Assembly (NCBI GenBank): GCA_963210315.1
Contig: OY723301.1
Location: 1,860,001-1,924,000 of the forward strand
Source: Rhynchopus euleeides
Taxonomy: Eukaryota; Euglenozoa; Diplonemea; Diplonemida; Diplonemidae
Reading direction: 5' to 3'
Length of the DNA stretch: 64,000 bases
Below the pieces are notes generated by a model. That model had not been told where the DNA came from and ran no database searches. It saw only the letters and a program-made list of their open reading frames with translations. Position 1 is the first letter of the stretch, and every line of letters begins with the position of its first letter. The translations under genes and the position numbers were made by a program. Shown here piece after piece: positions 41,222 to 51,356 of the stretch.

Positions 41222-42280
41222 TGTGCAAGGTGGTTGCAGGGTCATTTTTGGGTAAAAATGTGCATTTTAACGCACTTCTACTGGTCCTAGAGGCCCTGGA
41301 TGGTATACAATGTGCCCCAGGGATGCCTAGGGTACATTTTTCACCCGAAAACCACCCAACATGGGGTCTAGTCGCCCTAATTTTATCATTTTTTCGTAAA
41401 ATTGGGACATTTACCCCACATGGGCGAAACCCCCATTTTTCACAGTTTTTTCAAAATATCGGACCGAATTTGGGCAATTCGGTGGAGAAAACCTGTTCCG
41501 ACAGGCCCATACACCCCTTTTAGGGCATTCCCAGTGGTTTCTGGGTGGTTATAGGGTTATAGGGTGCCTACAACATGGCTGCAGGATGTGTGCAGGGTCC
41601 TCCAACATCGTTGCAGGGTCCTTTTTTTGGGTAAAAAAAAGGCATTTTCACACACTTCTACTGGTCCTAGAGGCCCTGGATGGTATACAATGTACCCCAG
41701 GGATGCCTAGGGTACGTTTTTCACCCGAAAACCACCCAAAATGGGGTCTAGTCGCCCCGATTTTGTCATTTTTTCATAAAAATTAGGACTTTTACCACAC
41801 ACGGGCAAATTCCCCGTTCTTCACAGTTTTTTCAAATTCTCGGACCGAATTTGGGCAACTCGGTGTAGAAACCTGTTCCGACAGGCCCATACACCCCTTA
41901 TAGGGCAGGCTCAGTGGTTTCTGGGTGGTTATTGGGTTATAGTGTGCCTGCAACATGGTTGCAGGATGTGTGCAGGGTGTGTGCAGGGTGGTTGCAGGGT
42001 CCTTTTTTTGGGTAAAAAAACACATTTTCACGTGATTCTACTGGTCCTAGAGGCCCTGGAGGGTATACAATGTACCCCAGGGATGTCTAGGGTACGTTTT
42101 TCACCCGAAAACCACCCAAAATGGGGTCTAGTTGCCCCGATTTTGTCATTTTTTCATGAAAATCGGGATTTTGCCCATAATGGGCGAAACCCCCTTTTTT
42201 CACCGATTTTTCAAAAATTCGGGCCGAAAATGGGCGACTAAGTGTGAAAAACCGGTTTCATTGGGTCCCCAGACATATTT
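41222..42280. repeat. Tandem repeat, unit about 380 bp, nearly 3 copies
   Basis: The phrase TTCTACTGGTCCTAGAGGCC recurs at 41276, 41656 and 42037 (spacings 380 and 381). Each unit also has CCCAGGGATG, ACCCGAAAACCACCCAA, ATGGGGTCTAGT and CCGACAGGCCCATAC. The last unit is cut short. Non-coding. Confidence 0.88.
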
Positions 42281-42849
42281 TTGAGGCGGGTACACCCATT
42301 TTAGGTGCCAATAACCCTTGTTTGGGGTCGGAAAAATTTTTATTACAAATTTTTCAAGTACATCTGGTCCCCTACCCCCCCCCCTCCTCTTTCACATCTT
42401 CAATAGTTTCAATTGGCGTGTGTTCAGACTGACAGGCAACGGTTAACAGATTCCCCCACCCCCGATGGTCTGCATTTCATTGGATGCAGGCGCGTCTGTT
42501 GTGTGGGGGTGAGGGGTGTGTGGTGCGGTGGTGGTGGGGGGGGGGGGGGCGCTCTGGCTATCGTTTGGTTTTCAAAAAGAAGAACCTAAAAAGAACAAAA
42601 CAAAAGATGCCTGGCCCGGTAGCTACGTCTCTCTCTCTTGTAGACTACGGCCAGCACAGTATTGTCCAAATTTGTTTTCAAAAAAGCGTGCGGGATACGT
42701 GGTGCCGTGTCAGTGATATGCCGAGCCATTGTCAAGGGTACACAATTCAAACACCACAAAGCAAGAAGGGCAGTGCAGATTTGCAGCTCTTGTTGAGCTG
42801 TGGAGACACGACCTCAGCAAGAATTCAAAAAGCAAAATACTGCCACCCC
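42281..42849. other. Intergenic, no gene seen
   Basis: It contains C/G-runs (42376-42386, 42537-42549). No domain-bearing frame. Confidence 0.55.
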
Positions 42850-42935
42850 CTCCCGAAAACAGCGGTTCCCCCTCTCAAGGGGGGGCTGCTCAGAACTGGC
42901 CAGAACTGCCGTTCAAAAAAAATCATTCAAAACAA
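42850..42935 (+). repeat. Dispersed hairpin repeat, copy 2
   Basis: CCCGAAAACAGCGGTT, then a CCCCCTCTCAAGGGGGGG hairpin, GCTGCTCAG, and after a short spacer CGTTCAAAA and ATCATTCAAAAC. Confidence 0.55.
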
Positions 42936-43299
42936 CAGCTGTGGCAGTGCAGTTCCAGAGACTTCTCTCGTGCCGTCTAGTTGTCGGGGTCTCCCGCTCG
43001 GCATCGACGACTTGATTTCTGCAGCGAGGCGGGGGTGGCGGGTGGTGGTGTAGCCGGGGGGGGGGGGTGTCTGGCCAAGTGTTGGCTTTGCTGCCATTTG
43101 CTGCCAAACATTCTTTTCTTTTATCCCGCCGTTCTCTCCGGCTTCGGGATTCTTCTTTCCCCCCCCCCCCGGAAATCACCGCCACTACCATCACCGCCTC
43201 ACCCACCCCACCCCGGGTCGAAGCGCATCCCCCCAAAATGAAACATGCAACCCCAACCGCAGCGTTGTCGGTCAAGAACAAACATAGCCCGGATAGGTG

Positions 43300-43790
43300 T
43301 ACCAAGGTCCTGGGTAAGACGTTAAACTGCCTGGGGGGGCCGTCCCCGGACCATGACGGGTGCCTGCACCAGGAGTCTAGCACGGCCGTGGTCCGGAGCA
43401 TGACCTAAAACGGCTTGGGTACCGAGGCTCCCCAGACCAGGAAGGGTGGAGACACCTGGAGTCTAAATAGTCACACCACGTCAGGCCAGACCTTCGCATT
43501 GCACTCCGCGAAGACTGCCACACAGCCGCGGGGCAGGTGTGCAGCCTGTGGATGACCTCGTACAGAGAAGACTGTAAGGGACGACAGCCCCGCCGAGGCG
43601 ATACAGCGCCAGACGCGGCCCGAGTTTCTGGAGACCGACTGGGGAACTGGAACGTCTTCAGGATAAGCGCCTCACAGAGGACTGATCCTCACCTGTGTGA
43701 ACTGTGAACCCCCAGCCCCAAGATGCCGGTGTGGAGCGGGTGCCTCGACCTCTTTTCGGGTTCTTTATTTATTTATTTCCTTTTGGATGC
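43300..43790 (+). repeat. Possible LINE 3' UTR with (TTTA)n tail
   Basis: GC-rich non-coding block starting near GGTCCTGGGTAAGACGTTAA, followed by ACTGCCT (shared with 17270-17752, minus strand), with strong stem potential (GTCCCCGGACC, GGTCCGGAGC). It ends just before TTCTTTATTTATTTATTTCC, a short TTTA tail of the kind left by some LINEs. The element's coding part is absent, so identification is tentative. Confidence 0.35.
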
Positions 43791-46700
43791 GTCCACCAAA
43801 GAAAACGTGGCCACCCACTCGCAGAGGCTCCCGAAAGCTCCAGCATCAGCTAGCGGTTGATAGTGAAGATCGGTGTCTCCAGAAGGGGATGTCCGGTCGC
43901 AGAAGAAAAACGACGAAGACAACCACACAGGCCGCAAAAAAAAACACATGTCATCTCTTCTGCGCGACACTCGGTGCATGTTCTTCTTCTTTCCTGAAGC
44001 ATAGCTGGTTCTTCAACGGCACGCATCGCCGCACCACCTGGTGGGTGGCGAGAGGCAACATGCCCGGGGTGCCGAAGAAGCAAAAACAAAAAAAACCTGG
44101 GTTAATAGCCCGGGTGTGCCGCGACACCCCGACACGCTGTTGGGCGGCAACACAACATTACCATTCCAATCCACCCACCCCGCCCGCCCGCCCGCCACCA
44201 CCTCCTGTTTGCAGTTCCCGATGGCACTCACAGCCAGCCATGCCTGTGGCTGGTGTGTGTGGTCGCAGTACCGGAGCAGCTCAGATGTCCACAAAGATTG
44301 GGAAGAGGGTGGTGGGGCGGGGGCTGTCGAGATTTTCATGTTCTGGCGAGCGGCGAAGCGAAGTACCGCGAAAGTAACGAAGGAAAAGTCGTACGACTGA
44401 AGCGCTCACATCACTCGCTTTCGTGCCAATTCAACAGAGGGCTTCACGGGTGTTGAGGCGGAAATGTTGCGCTAAATGGAAGTGTAATTCAAGCTGTTCC
44501 TCACAGCTGCCGGGGGCATATGGTGGGTGTTTCGACTTCATAGTGCAAAAAAAACAAACAGGTCGATTTTTTCCCCTCCTCCATCACCACTACCCGCCGT
44601 CTCTATTTCCCAGCCTCCACCCCCCACCCCCCCGTTCATCCACAACAACCCATCGTCGCTTAGCAAAATAGCCCCTCCCCGCCCACCCATTTGATCTTTG
44701 CTTTTCACACTCTAATACACACATTTAGTGGAGATTTCACTCTACAGTGCAGCATGATAATGTGCATTCTCTTCATCACAATGGTGGATCATTGTGAATC
44801 AGGCCCTCTCTTGCACGTGGCCACTCTCTCATGGGGGGCTGCTGTACGCACACGGCCAAAAAAATCGTTCAAATCGTTCAGGAGAGCTTGTTTTGTGGCA
44901 TGGCAATTGCACATAGCACTGCGTTCTACGCAGGGGACAGCGAACCAAGGGGTAGGAGTGTGTGTGTGGGTGGGTGGGGAGGTGCGCCAACACACGGAGG
45001 CGACCCTCTCCTTCTCCCGCTACCACCCCCCCCCCCCGTGGTTGTCCCCCCAGCCAAGGCACCAAGGAACACCTATCTGCAAACCAAAATCACCCCCTCT
45101 GCAAGCTCTCGTGTTGTTCACAGTTTGGGCGTCTCACTCGACGCGCTGCTCTGGCACAGAGGAACCCTCTGCGGGGCACTGTCTACCAGTGTTCCGTATT
45201 CCGATTCCCGCTGTGTTGCCGCAAGGCACGGTGTTTGCGTCGCCTTGCTGGCAGAGGAATATGCTTATTTACCTGCACTGATCAGTGTGGAAGATCTACC
45301 CAGTCTATGTCTGCTGGCGCTATTGACCAACAGCAGCCGATCAACCATACCCTGCCGCTGAGAAGCGGCAGTGGGGGTGGCCGAATAGGAAGTTGAACTG
45401 CAGCAGGGTCAGGATATGGAGGTGATTCCCTTCATGACTTCGGCAAAAAGGTAATCGCCGTTTGAGTCCTGCTGCACAAAAACACGTTGTCAATACATTC
45501 AGAAAAAAATCGTGGGGGGTGTGTAGGGGTGGGGTGTTGTGGTTGTCAAAAATCACTCCCACCCACCCCCTCCCAAACAACAAAAAAACGAAACCGTTTC
45601 AAATAAATACTCCAGCCGGCCGTTCCTGCCAGTTCCGTCTGGTTGCCAGATGCCAGCATTGCGCTTCACGCCGGGCTTTGTGGATTACATATTCGGCAAC
45701 TCCAAGCCCATCCTGCACCAGCCTTCGTCGGTAAAACGACGAACGGGTGGTGTGCGCCACAGACGCTCCGTCGCCTTGAATGCATCTAGGCCACCACTGC
45801 TTTCAGTATCGTGTACAGAACCGAAATGCCGGCAGCAAGTGGGAGGGGAAAAGATAAAAACTAAACTCTCTCTCTCTCTCTCGATACCACCCCCCCCCCC
45901 ACAGAAAACAAAAGCTGATCATCAATCGAGGGTCGCGATGACTTGAATGCCTTTTTTTTGACAGACTTTAGCACCGCCGTACGAGGCCGCTCCCCCATCC
46001 CCCCCCCCCCCCACCCAACACTGCAGGGCTCCACACTAAGACCCGTCATCTGTTGGGATGGGGGGGGAGGGGGGGGGGGGGCTGGGACAGCTTTTGCCTG
46101 TCGTCGACGTTAAAATAAAGGGAGGTTGAACCCTACCCGCTTTACCAGCCTCACACACTCCTCCTCCTCTCCCTCTACCTCTCGACTTCTACCCCCTCTC
46201 CTTCCCTGCTCAGCGTGAAAGCGCATCAGGGATGACGTAGTTCAAACCACCTCAACGAAGGGGTTCCACGGATTTGCCACAAGTTGAGCGCTTTGTTAGC
46301 TCGTGGCTGCTGTTATGGCGCTGAACTGAACCAGAGATGGCAGGAGGAGCGGGGTGGGGGGGGGGGGTGCAAAGAAAACTGATCACCGCGTGATGTGTGT
46401 GTGTGTACGTTTATTGTGTCGATGCCTCGCTGTTGTTGTTTTTTCATCAAACCGAATGCAAAAACTTCTGGAGGGGAGCAGCTGGCACCTGCTTACTGTC
46501 TCCCTGAGGAAAGGAGAGGCATCTCCCCCCCGTGTGGCTTTCTGTCTTGTGGTGGGAACAGGTGGTGTGTCTCCTGGTCACCATCGCGGCATTGTCAAAA
46601 GAGTTCTAAAGAATAGTCTCGCTGCCAGCCTTCTCTCTCTCACTTGGGGGGGTTTTTTGGGCAAAAGCGTTTGCCGCTTCCACAAACACTCCCCTTGGAT

Positions 46701-47191
46701 CATAGGTGAGTTGAGCGAGCCCTGCTATGCGATGTTCACACACCGAGTGTGTTCCAAAAAATGAAATATTTCAATCAACAGGCCCTGGTCAGCCCATGCA
46801 CAATGTGCAGCCAGGCCAGGTTCAGAAGCGCTGACTAACTGAAACAGTGGACCCCCCTCGTGCGGCCCCCTCGTCGAATCTAGCAACCAACACGAAACAA
46901 CGAATGTTATGGCACGTAGTGAACATGTGTGGGGTGAGTTATGGTCATCTTATACGCGTTGCCAGCAGTACAAATCAAAAGGGGGCTCAGAAGGGGTTGC
47001 TCCCTGAAAGAGAAATTCACAGCCACGTGTATAATCAACGAGGCGATGTGGTGGGCTGGGTGTGTCTGCCACACAAACCTGGCAACAGGCTGCACGTTGC
47101 ACGGAACACAGCAACAGGCATGAAAAAAGACGCCATCAAACTCAACACCTCGCGCGACTCGGGCGTGTGTGCCAACACAAGATAAGGCCTG
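43791..47191. other. Intergenic, no gene seen apart from repeat copy
   Basis: Microsatellites, a (CT)n tract at 45867-45881, C-runs at 45889-45899 and 45999-46010, and G-runs at 46060-46081 and 46351-46367. A hairpin repeat copy lies at 44822-44882. Frames of up to 226 codons here are antisense or low-complexity and have no domain. Confidence 0.55.
44822..44882 (+). repeat. Dispersed hairpin repeat, copy 3
   Basis: CACTCTCTCATGGGGGGCTG hairpin-like block followed by CACACGGCCAAAAA and AATCGTTCAAATCGTTCA. The GAAACAGC start is not preserved. Confidence 0.55.
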
Positions 47192-47272
47192 AAATAACCC
47201 GAAACAGCGGCCCTTCTCACTGGAGGGGGGCTGCGAGAGGCACAGCTGACAACCGTTCAAATCGTTTCAACT
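47192..47272 (+). repeat. Dispersed hairpin repeat, copy 4
   Basis: ACCCGAAACAGCGGCCCTTC, then CTCACTGGAGGGGGGCTGCGAGAGGCAC in consecutive blocks, ending in CCGTTCAAATCGTTTCAACT. Order and spacing match the other copies. Confidence 0.65.
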
Positions 47273-47890
47273 GAACTCGTAAAGAAAGGGGCGGCACAAG
47301 GCAATGCCACCTGTCCACTGATATCCACCAGCAAAGGAAAGACAACACAAGAGATGGATGACGAGAATGCGAGCCACACAGCACACACTGAAGGTGGCTG
47401 CCCTCACCCTCCAAGTTCACCGCACCCCACCCCATCCCGACTGGGTCTGCCCCACCCACCCCGACACTATGATGACATCCAGCTGACCTAAACGTGCAGC
47501 CATTCATTCCTGCATCCCCCCCCCCCTCCCCTTCCCGCCCTCACGGCCCCCGATTCCTCCCCCACGCCCCACACGCCTAGTGGGTGATGCCCGACAGGGC
47601 CTGCCTGCAAGGGCCTACTCACAGATGTCGATATCTCGCATTCACATAACGGAGCTGCTGGAGCCGGTTTGGGCGGAGCTGGCTTTAGTCGCAAGAGGCG
47701 TATCGCATGGCATTGTGGTGCGCCGGTGCGACGCTCTCGTTTTCAACGCACACACTCTCAGAAGTGGGCGATGGCCCGTAAAGGGTCTGCCCCGTGCATC
47801 GCATAACCTCAAGTGGTGTGGAAGGTAGGTGCGTTGCAGTTGTTCTCTCTTGTTGCACGCTCAAAAAATAGGGCCTGGCCAAAAAAAATG
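47273..47890. other. Intergenic, no gene seen
   Basis: Includes a C-run at 47517-47526. Nothing identifiable. Confidence 0.5.
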
Positions 47891-49376
47891 CATCAGTCCT
47901 ATTCGTGGTCATTTACCCCCCCCCCCTTTGGGTCGCCTGACCGGAAATTTTGGGAAAAGGGGGGTAATATAAGGGGGGGGGGTAAATTACCATGTTCTGG
48001 GGTGGCCGGTTTTTTGGTAGGCCATAGGGGGGTGAGAGGGCGCCCAGGGCCTGTGGGTGACCTACCCTGGCATCACCCAGGCCCTCGGGCACTTCCTTCG
48101 GCATGATTGGACCTGTCACATGCATGCGGTGGGGTGTGTGGTGCCTACCTCACAGCCAATTACCCTCCCCTGGCGGCAAAGGGGGGGTAAATTACCCCCC
48201 TTCTGACTGGGTAGTGGGGGTAACTGGGGGGGTAATTTACCCCCCCTTCCAGGCGCAGGGGGTATATGGGCGGGCATATGTGCCGCCCCTTTGCCCGGGG
48301 AGGGGGTAAATTACCCCCCTGTGGGGTAATCAGGCTGGGGGAAAAAACAACAAATCACAACGAATCACACCCGATCACAACAAATCACAACGCCAAATGT
48401 TGTGATTTGTTGTGATTTGTTGCGATTTGTTGCGATTTGTTGTGGCCAGTTGTGATTTGTTGCGACCAGTTGTGACGACTTGTGACCCTTTTGTGATGAG
48501 TTGTGATGAGTTGTGATGAGGTGTGATCTGTTGTGATCTGTTGTGATCGCGATCCAAAATTTCAAAAATTTAAAATTTTGGATCGCGATCACAACAGATC
48601 ACAACAGATCACACCTCATCACAACTCATCACAAAAGGGTCACAAGTCGTCACAACTGGTCACAACAAATCACACCACGTCACACCTAGTCACAACAAAT
48701 CACAACTGGCCGCAACAAATCGCAAAAAATCACAACAAATCACAACATTTGCCTTGTGATTTGTTGTGATCTGTTGTGATCGGGTGTGATTTGTTGTGAT
48801 TTGTTGTTTTTTTCCCCAGCCTGATTACCCCACCCTGGCCCTGCCCAGTCAAGGGGGGGTAAATTGCCCCCGCCGTTGCTGGGGGGCCCCCTTCTCTTGG
48901 TGGGTAGGGGGGGTAAATTACCCCCCTCCCCAGTACAAGGGGGTAAATTTACCCCCCCTACGGGTAAAGGGGTGGCAACTACCCCTTTGGCCTGGGAGGG
49001 GGTAGATTACCCCCCCAGTAAGAGCGGGAACAAATTACCCCCCCTTTGCTGGGGAGGGCCAGGGGGGTAATTTACCCCCCTGAGCCTGGTGGGGGGGTAA
49101 ATTTACCCCCTCTCACCAGGTAGGGGGGGTAATTTACCCCCCTACCAGGCAAAGGGGGTGGTAAATTACCCCCCCACCACCCAGTGGAGGGGGTAAATTT
49201 ACCCCCCGACCAGCCAAAAAATGGGTATTTTCCCCCCACCCCCCCAGCCAAAGGGGGGGGGGGGGGGTAAATTACCAAGTTTCTGGGGCCTGAACCCAAA
49301 ATTTCCGAAAAAGGGGGTAATATAAGGGGGGGGGTAAATTTTGGGGGGGGGTAAATTACCACGAATAGGACTGATG
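47891..49376. mobile_element. Element E: palindromic non-coding element
   Basis: The ends CATCAGTCCTATTCGTGGT are inverted at 49358-49376. Inside, about 15 blocks of the form G-run-TAAATTACC-C-run alternate with unique DNA, and shared inverted segments (AAATTTTGGGAAAAGG against AAATTTCCGAAAAAGG, and GGGGTAATATAAGGGG on both sides) mark the arms. A nested palindrome occupies 48325-48835. There is no ORF, so it is probably a non-autonomous element of an unknown family. Confidence 0.7.
48325..48835. repeat. Nested palindrome of TCACAACAAA decamers
   Basis: Some 40 copies or variants of a 9-11-bp word (TCACAACAAA, or TTTGTTGTGA in reverse) are arranged as forward, reverse, centre, forward, reverse. 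The centre near 48563 is CGATCCAAAATTTC...AAATTTTGGATCG, and outer arms begin TAATCAGGCTGGGG and end CCCCAGCCTGATTA. Single-stranded, it could fold into a hairpin of over 200 bp. Confidence 0.9.
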
Positions 49377-51288
49377 TCACAAAAAAAACACAGCGCACGC
49401 ACGCGTGAATATTTTTTTGCAGCAGTGTCGAACACACCAGGGCATCTTGCTCTTTGATGTGATCTACTCCTGCACACACACGGTGCATGTGCCGCCTTTC
49501 TGTGTATTTTTTTCTTGCTCTGATATTTTTCTAGAATTATTATATCGACCCCACCCCCCTGCCCTGATGTGCAGGAAAATTAATGCCAGCCGTGCGGCCA
49601 GAAGAACCCGGCACTCCTCCCCCCTCACCCTCTGGGGGGGGGGCTACGACGAGCACAGCCACAAATCTCGTTCACACACCGTTTATACACATCGTTCTGC
49701 CACAGGGGGCGTGGCTATTTCTGGGGATCAGGGGGGGGGTGGTAGCATGGAAAAACACCTGTCCAAATCGGTCAGAAGCGATACTGGAAAGAAATACTCA
49801 ACTGTAACACCGCCGGTCAGACGTCGCCGACATCCAATCATTACACCCGCTTGGTCGAGCATGCGGCTCGGATAAGGAGTAGCAAGGCCTGTTGGGTGGG
49901 GGTGACTCGCACACAGCTTTGTTGACCTCTAGATGCCGCTCCTACTAAGTCTGGACGTGGATTCCCACCCCCCCCTCCGGTGTAGCCTTTGTCGCTTGAA
50001 GGCGCGCATCATCAAAGAAGTGCGCAACCCCCCCCCCCCCCCCCCCCCAAGCCCTCCTCTCATCCGGGAGGACTCAGGCCATCGGTGGGCACAAAACAAA
50101 AACCGCTACAGTTTTTGACACTCCGCATATGCATAGAGCGAAGGCTACTTCTTACACCGCCACCACCCCACCCCCGGCCCGCCCCTACCCCTACCCCGCC
50201 ACCACCCAACACCCCCTGCATATTTTGAGCGGAGGGGAAAGAGAGTGAGTTCCCTTCCCCTGGGGGGGGGGGGGTTTCTTGGTTCCGGTTTTGTGCCTGA
50301 GTGTGTGTGTGTGTGTCGGTGCTTCTACGTTGGGAGGGTGCTGCAACTCCCATCCCCGGCCCGCCACGCTCCCCCCTCCCCGCCCCGTCACCCCCGACCC
50401 CGCCCCGAGAAAATATTATGTGTGGCATTTGCAACGCTGCAGTTCTGCGTGAATTGGGCCTGCGCTGCTGTCGCATTGTCCGGTGGGAGACTCCTCGAGT
50501 TTGCCGCCAACGGCATCTTTTTCTTCTTCTTCTTCACCCGATCTGTAGCAGCCCGCAGCGCGCCACATATATTTTGTTTTCTTCTGGGGGGGGGGGGGGG
50601 TGCCCGCCACTACCAACCCCATCCCACCCCACCCCCGTCCCTGTAGTTTTGGATACCACAGTGTAGAGTCATTATATCATCATTTTAATCGTTTCAGCCG
50701 CATCTCTGCACCCCTACTACCCCCTCCAGTGATACTTTTCCCCCCGTTCCACCCCCCCCGCCCCCTTGATACTTTATGCTGCTCCATCTTTTGGAATCCT
50801 CCATACCCTGACCCGGCACACACACGGCATATACTGATGCAGATCGCCGTCTCACGAGGCACGACATCTCATCATTACCGTACCCACCCCGCCCGGCCCC
50901 ACGCTGCCCTGCGGCAAACTCGAGTGGAATGGGCAGGGGCGATTCTGTCGCGCCTTATACCCTTTTTCTCTGTTTATTCAACCACGCCTACCCACCGCCC
51001 CTTACTTCTCGCCCCCCCTCCCGGAATTATCAAAAGGCCTATTTTTTCCTGGAAGTTTCTTTGGTATTTTTTCTTCATTTTTTCTCCCCCCTTCATGCCC
51101 ACCCATCCCCACTTTTTCTCCGACCCGACGCAACGCCCCCACCCCACCCCCATCAAGATGTGTTTTCCTGCAGTTGCGTAGAGAGACTCGTCGTGTGGCC
51201 AGTGTTCGCGCGAAGGTTTGGGGTTCGCTTGGTCCCAAAGGCGGTATTAGGTATTCATAGCGCGATGCAATGATTGTGTCTGACAATG
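49377..51288. other. Intergenic, no gene seen
   Basis: C-runs (50029-50048), a (GT)n tract at 50300-50315 and G-runs (50263-50274, 50587-50600). No frame has a recognisable domain. Confidence 0.6.
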
Positions 51289-51314
51289 CACACACACACA
51301 CACACACACACACA
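51289..51314. repeat. (CA)13 microsatellite at LINE-2 5' junction
   Basis: Pure CA run ending immediately before GGGGCC, the apparent first bases of LINE-2. The matching AC run at the other end begins at 59851. Confidence 0.9.
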
Positions 51315-51356
51315 GGGGCCACACACAAACACAACACCACATTCTCTCTCGCCGAT

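Noticed and set aside
43697-44377. 226-codon plus-strand frame
   Set aside because: It overlaps the putative LINE 3' UTR and its TTTA tail and shows no domain; chance frame in GC-rich DNA.
51270-51356. N-terminal His/Thr extension of LINE-2 ORF1
   Set aside because: It is only the translation of the CA microsatellite upstream of the element; the ATG at 51357 is the first inside LINE-2.
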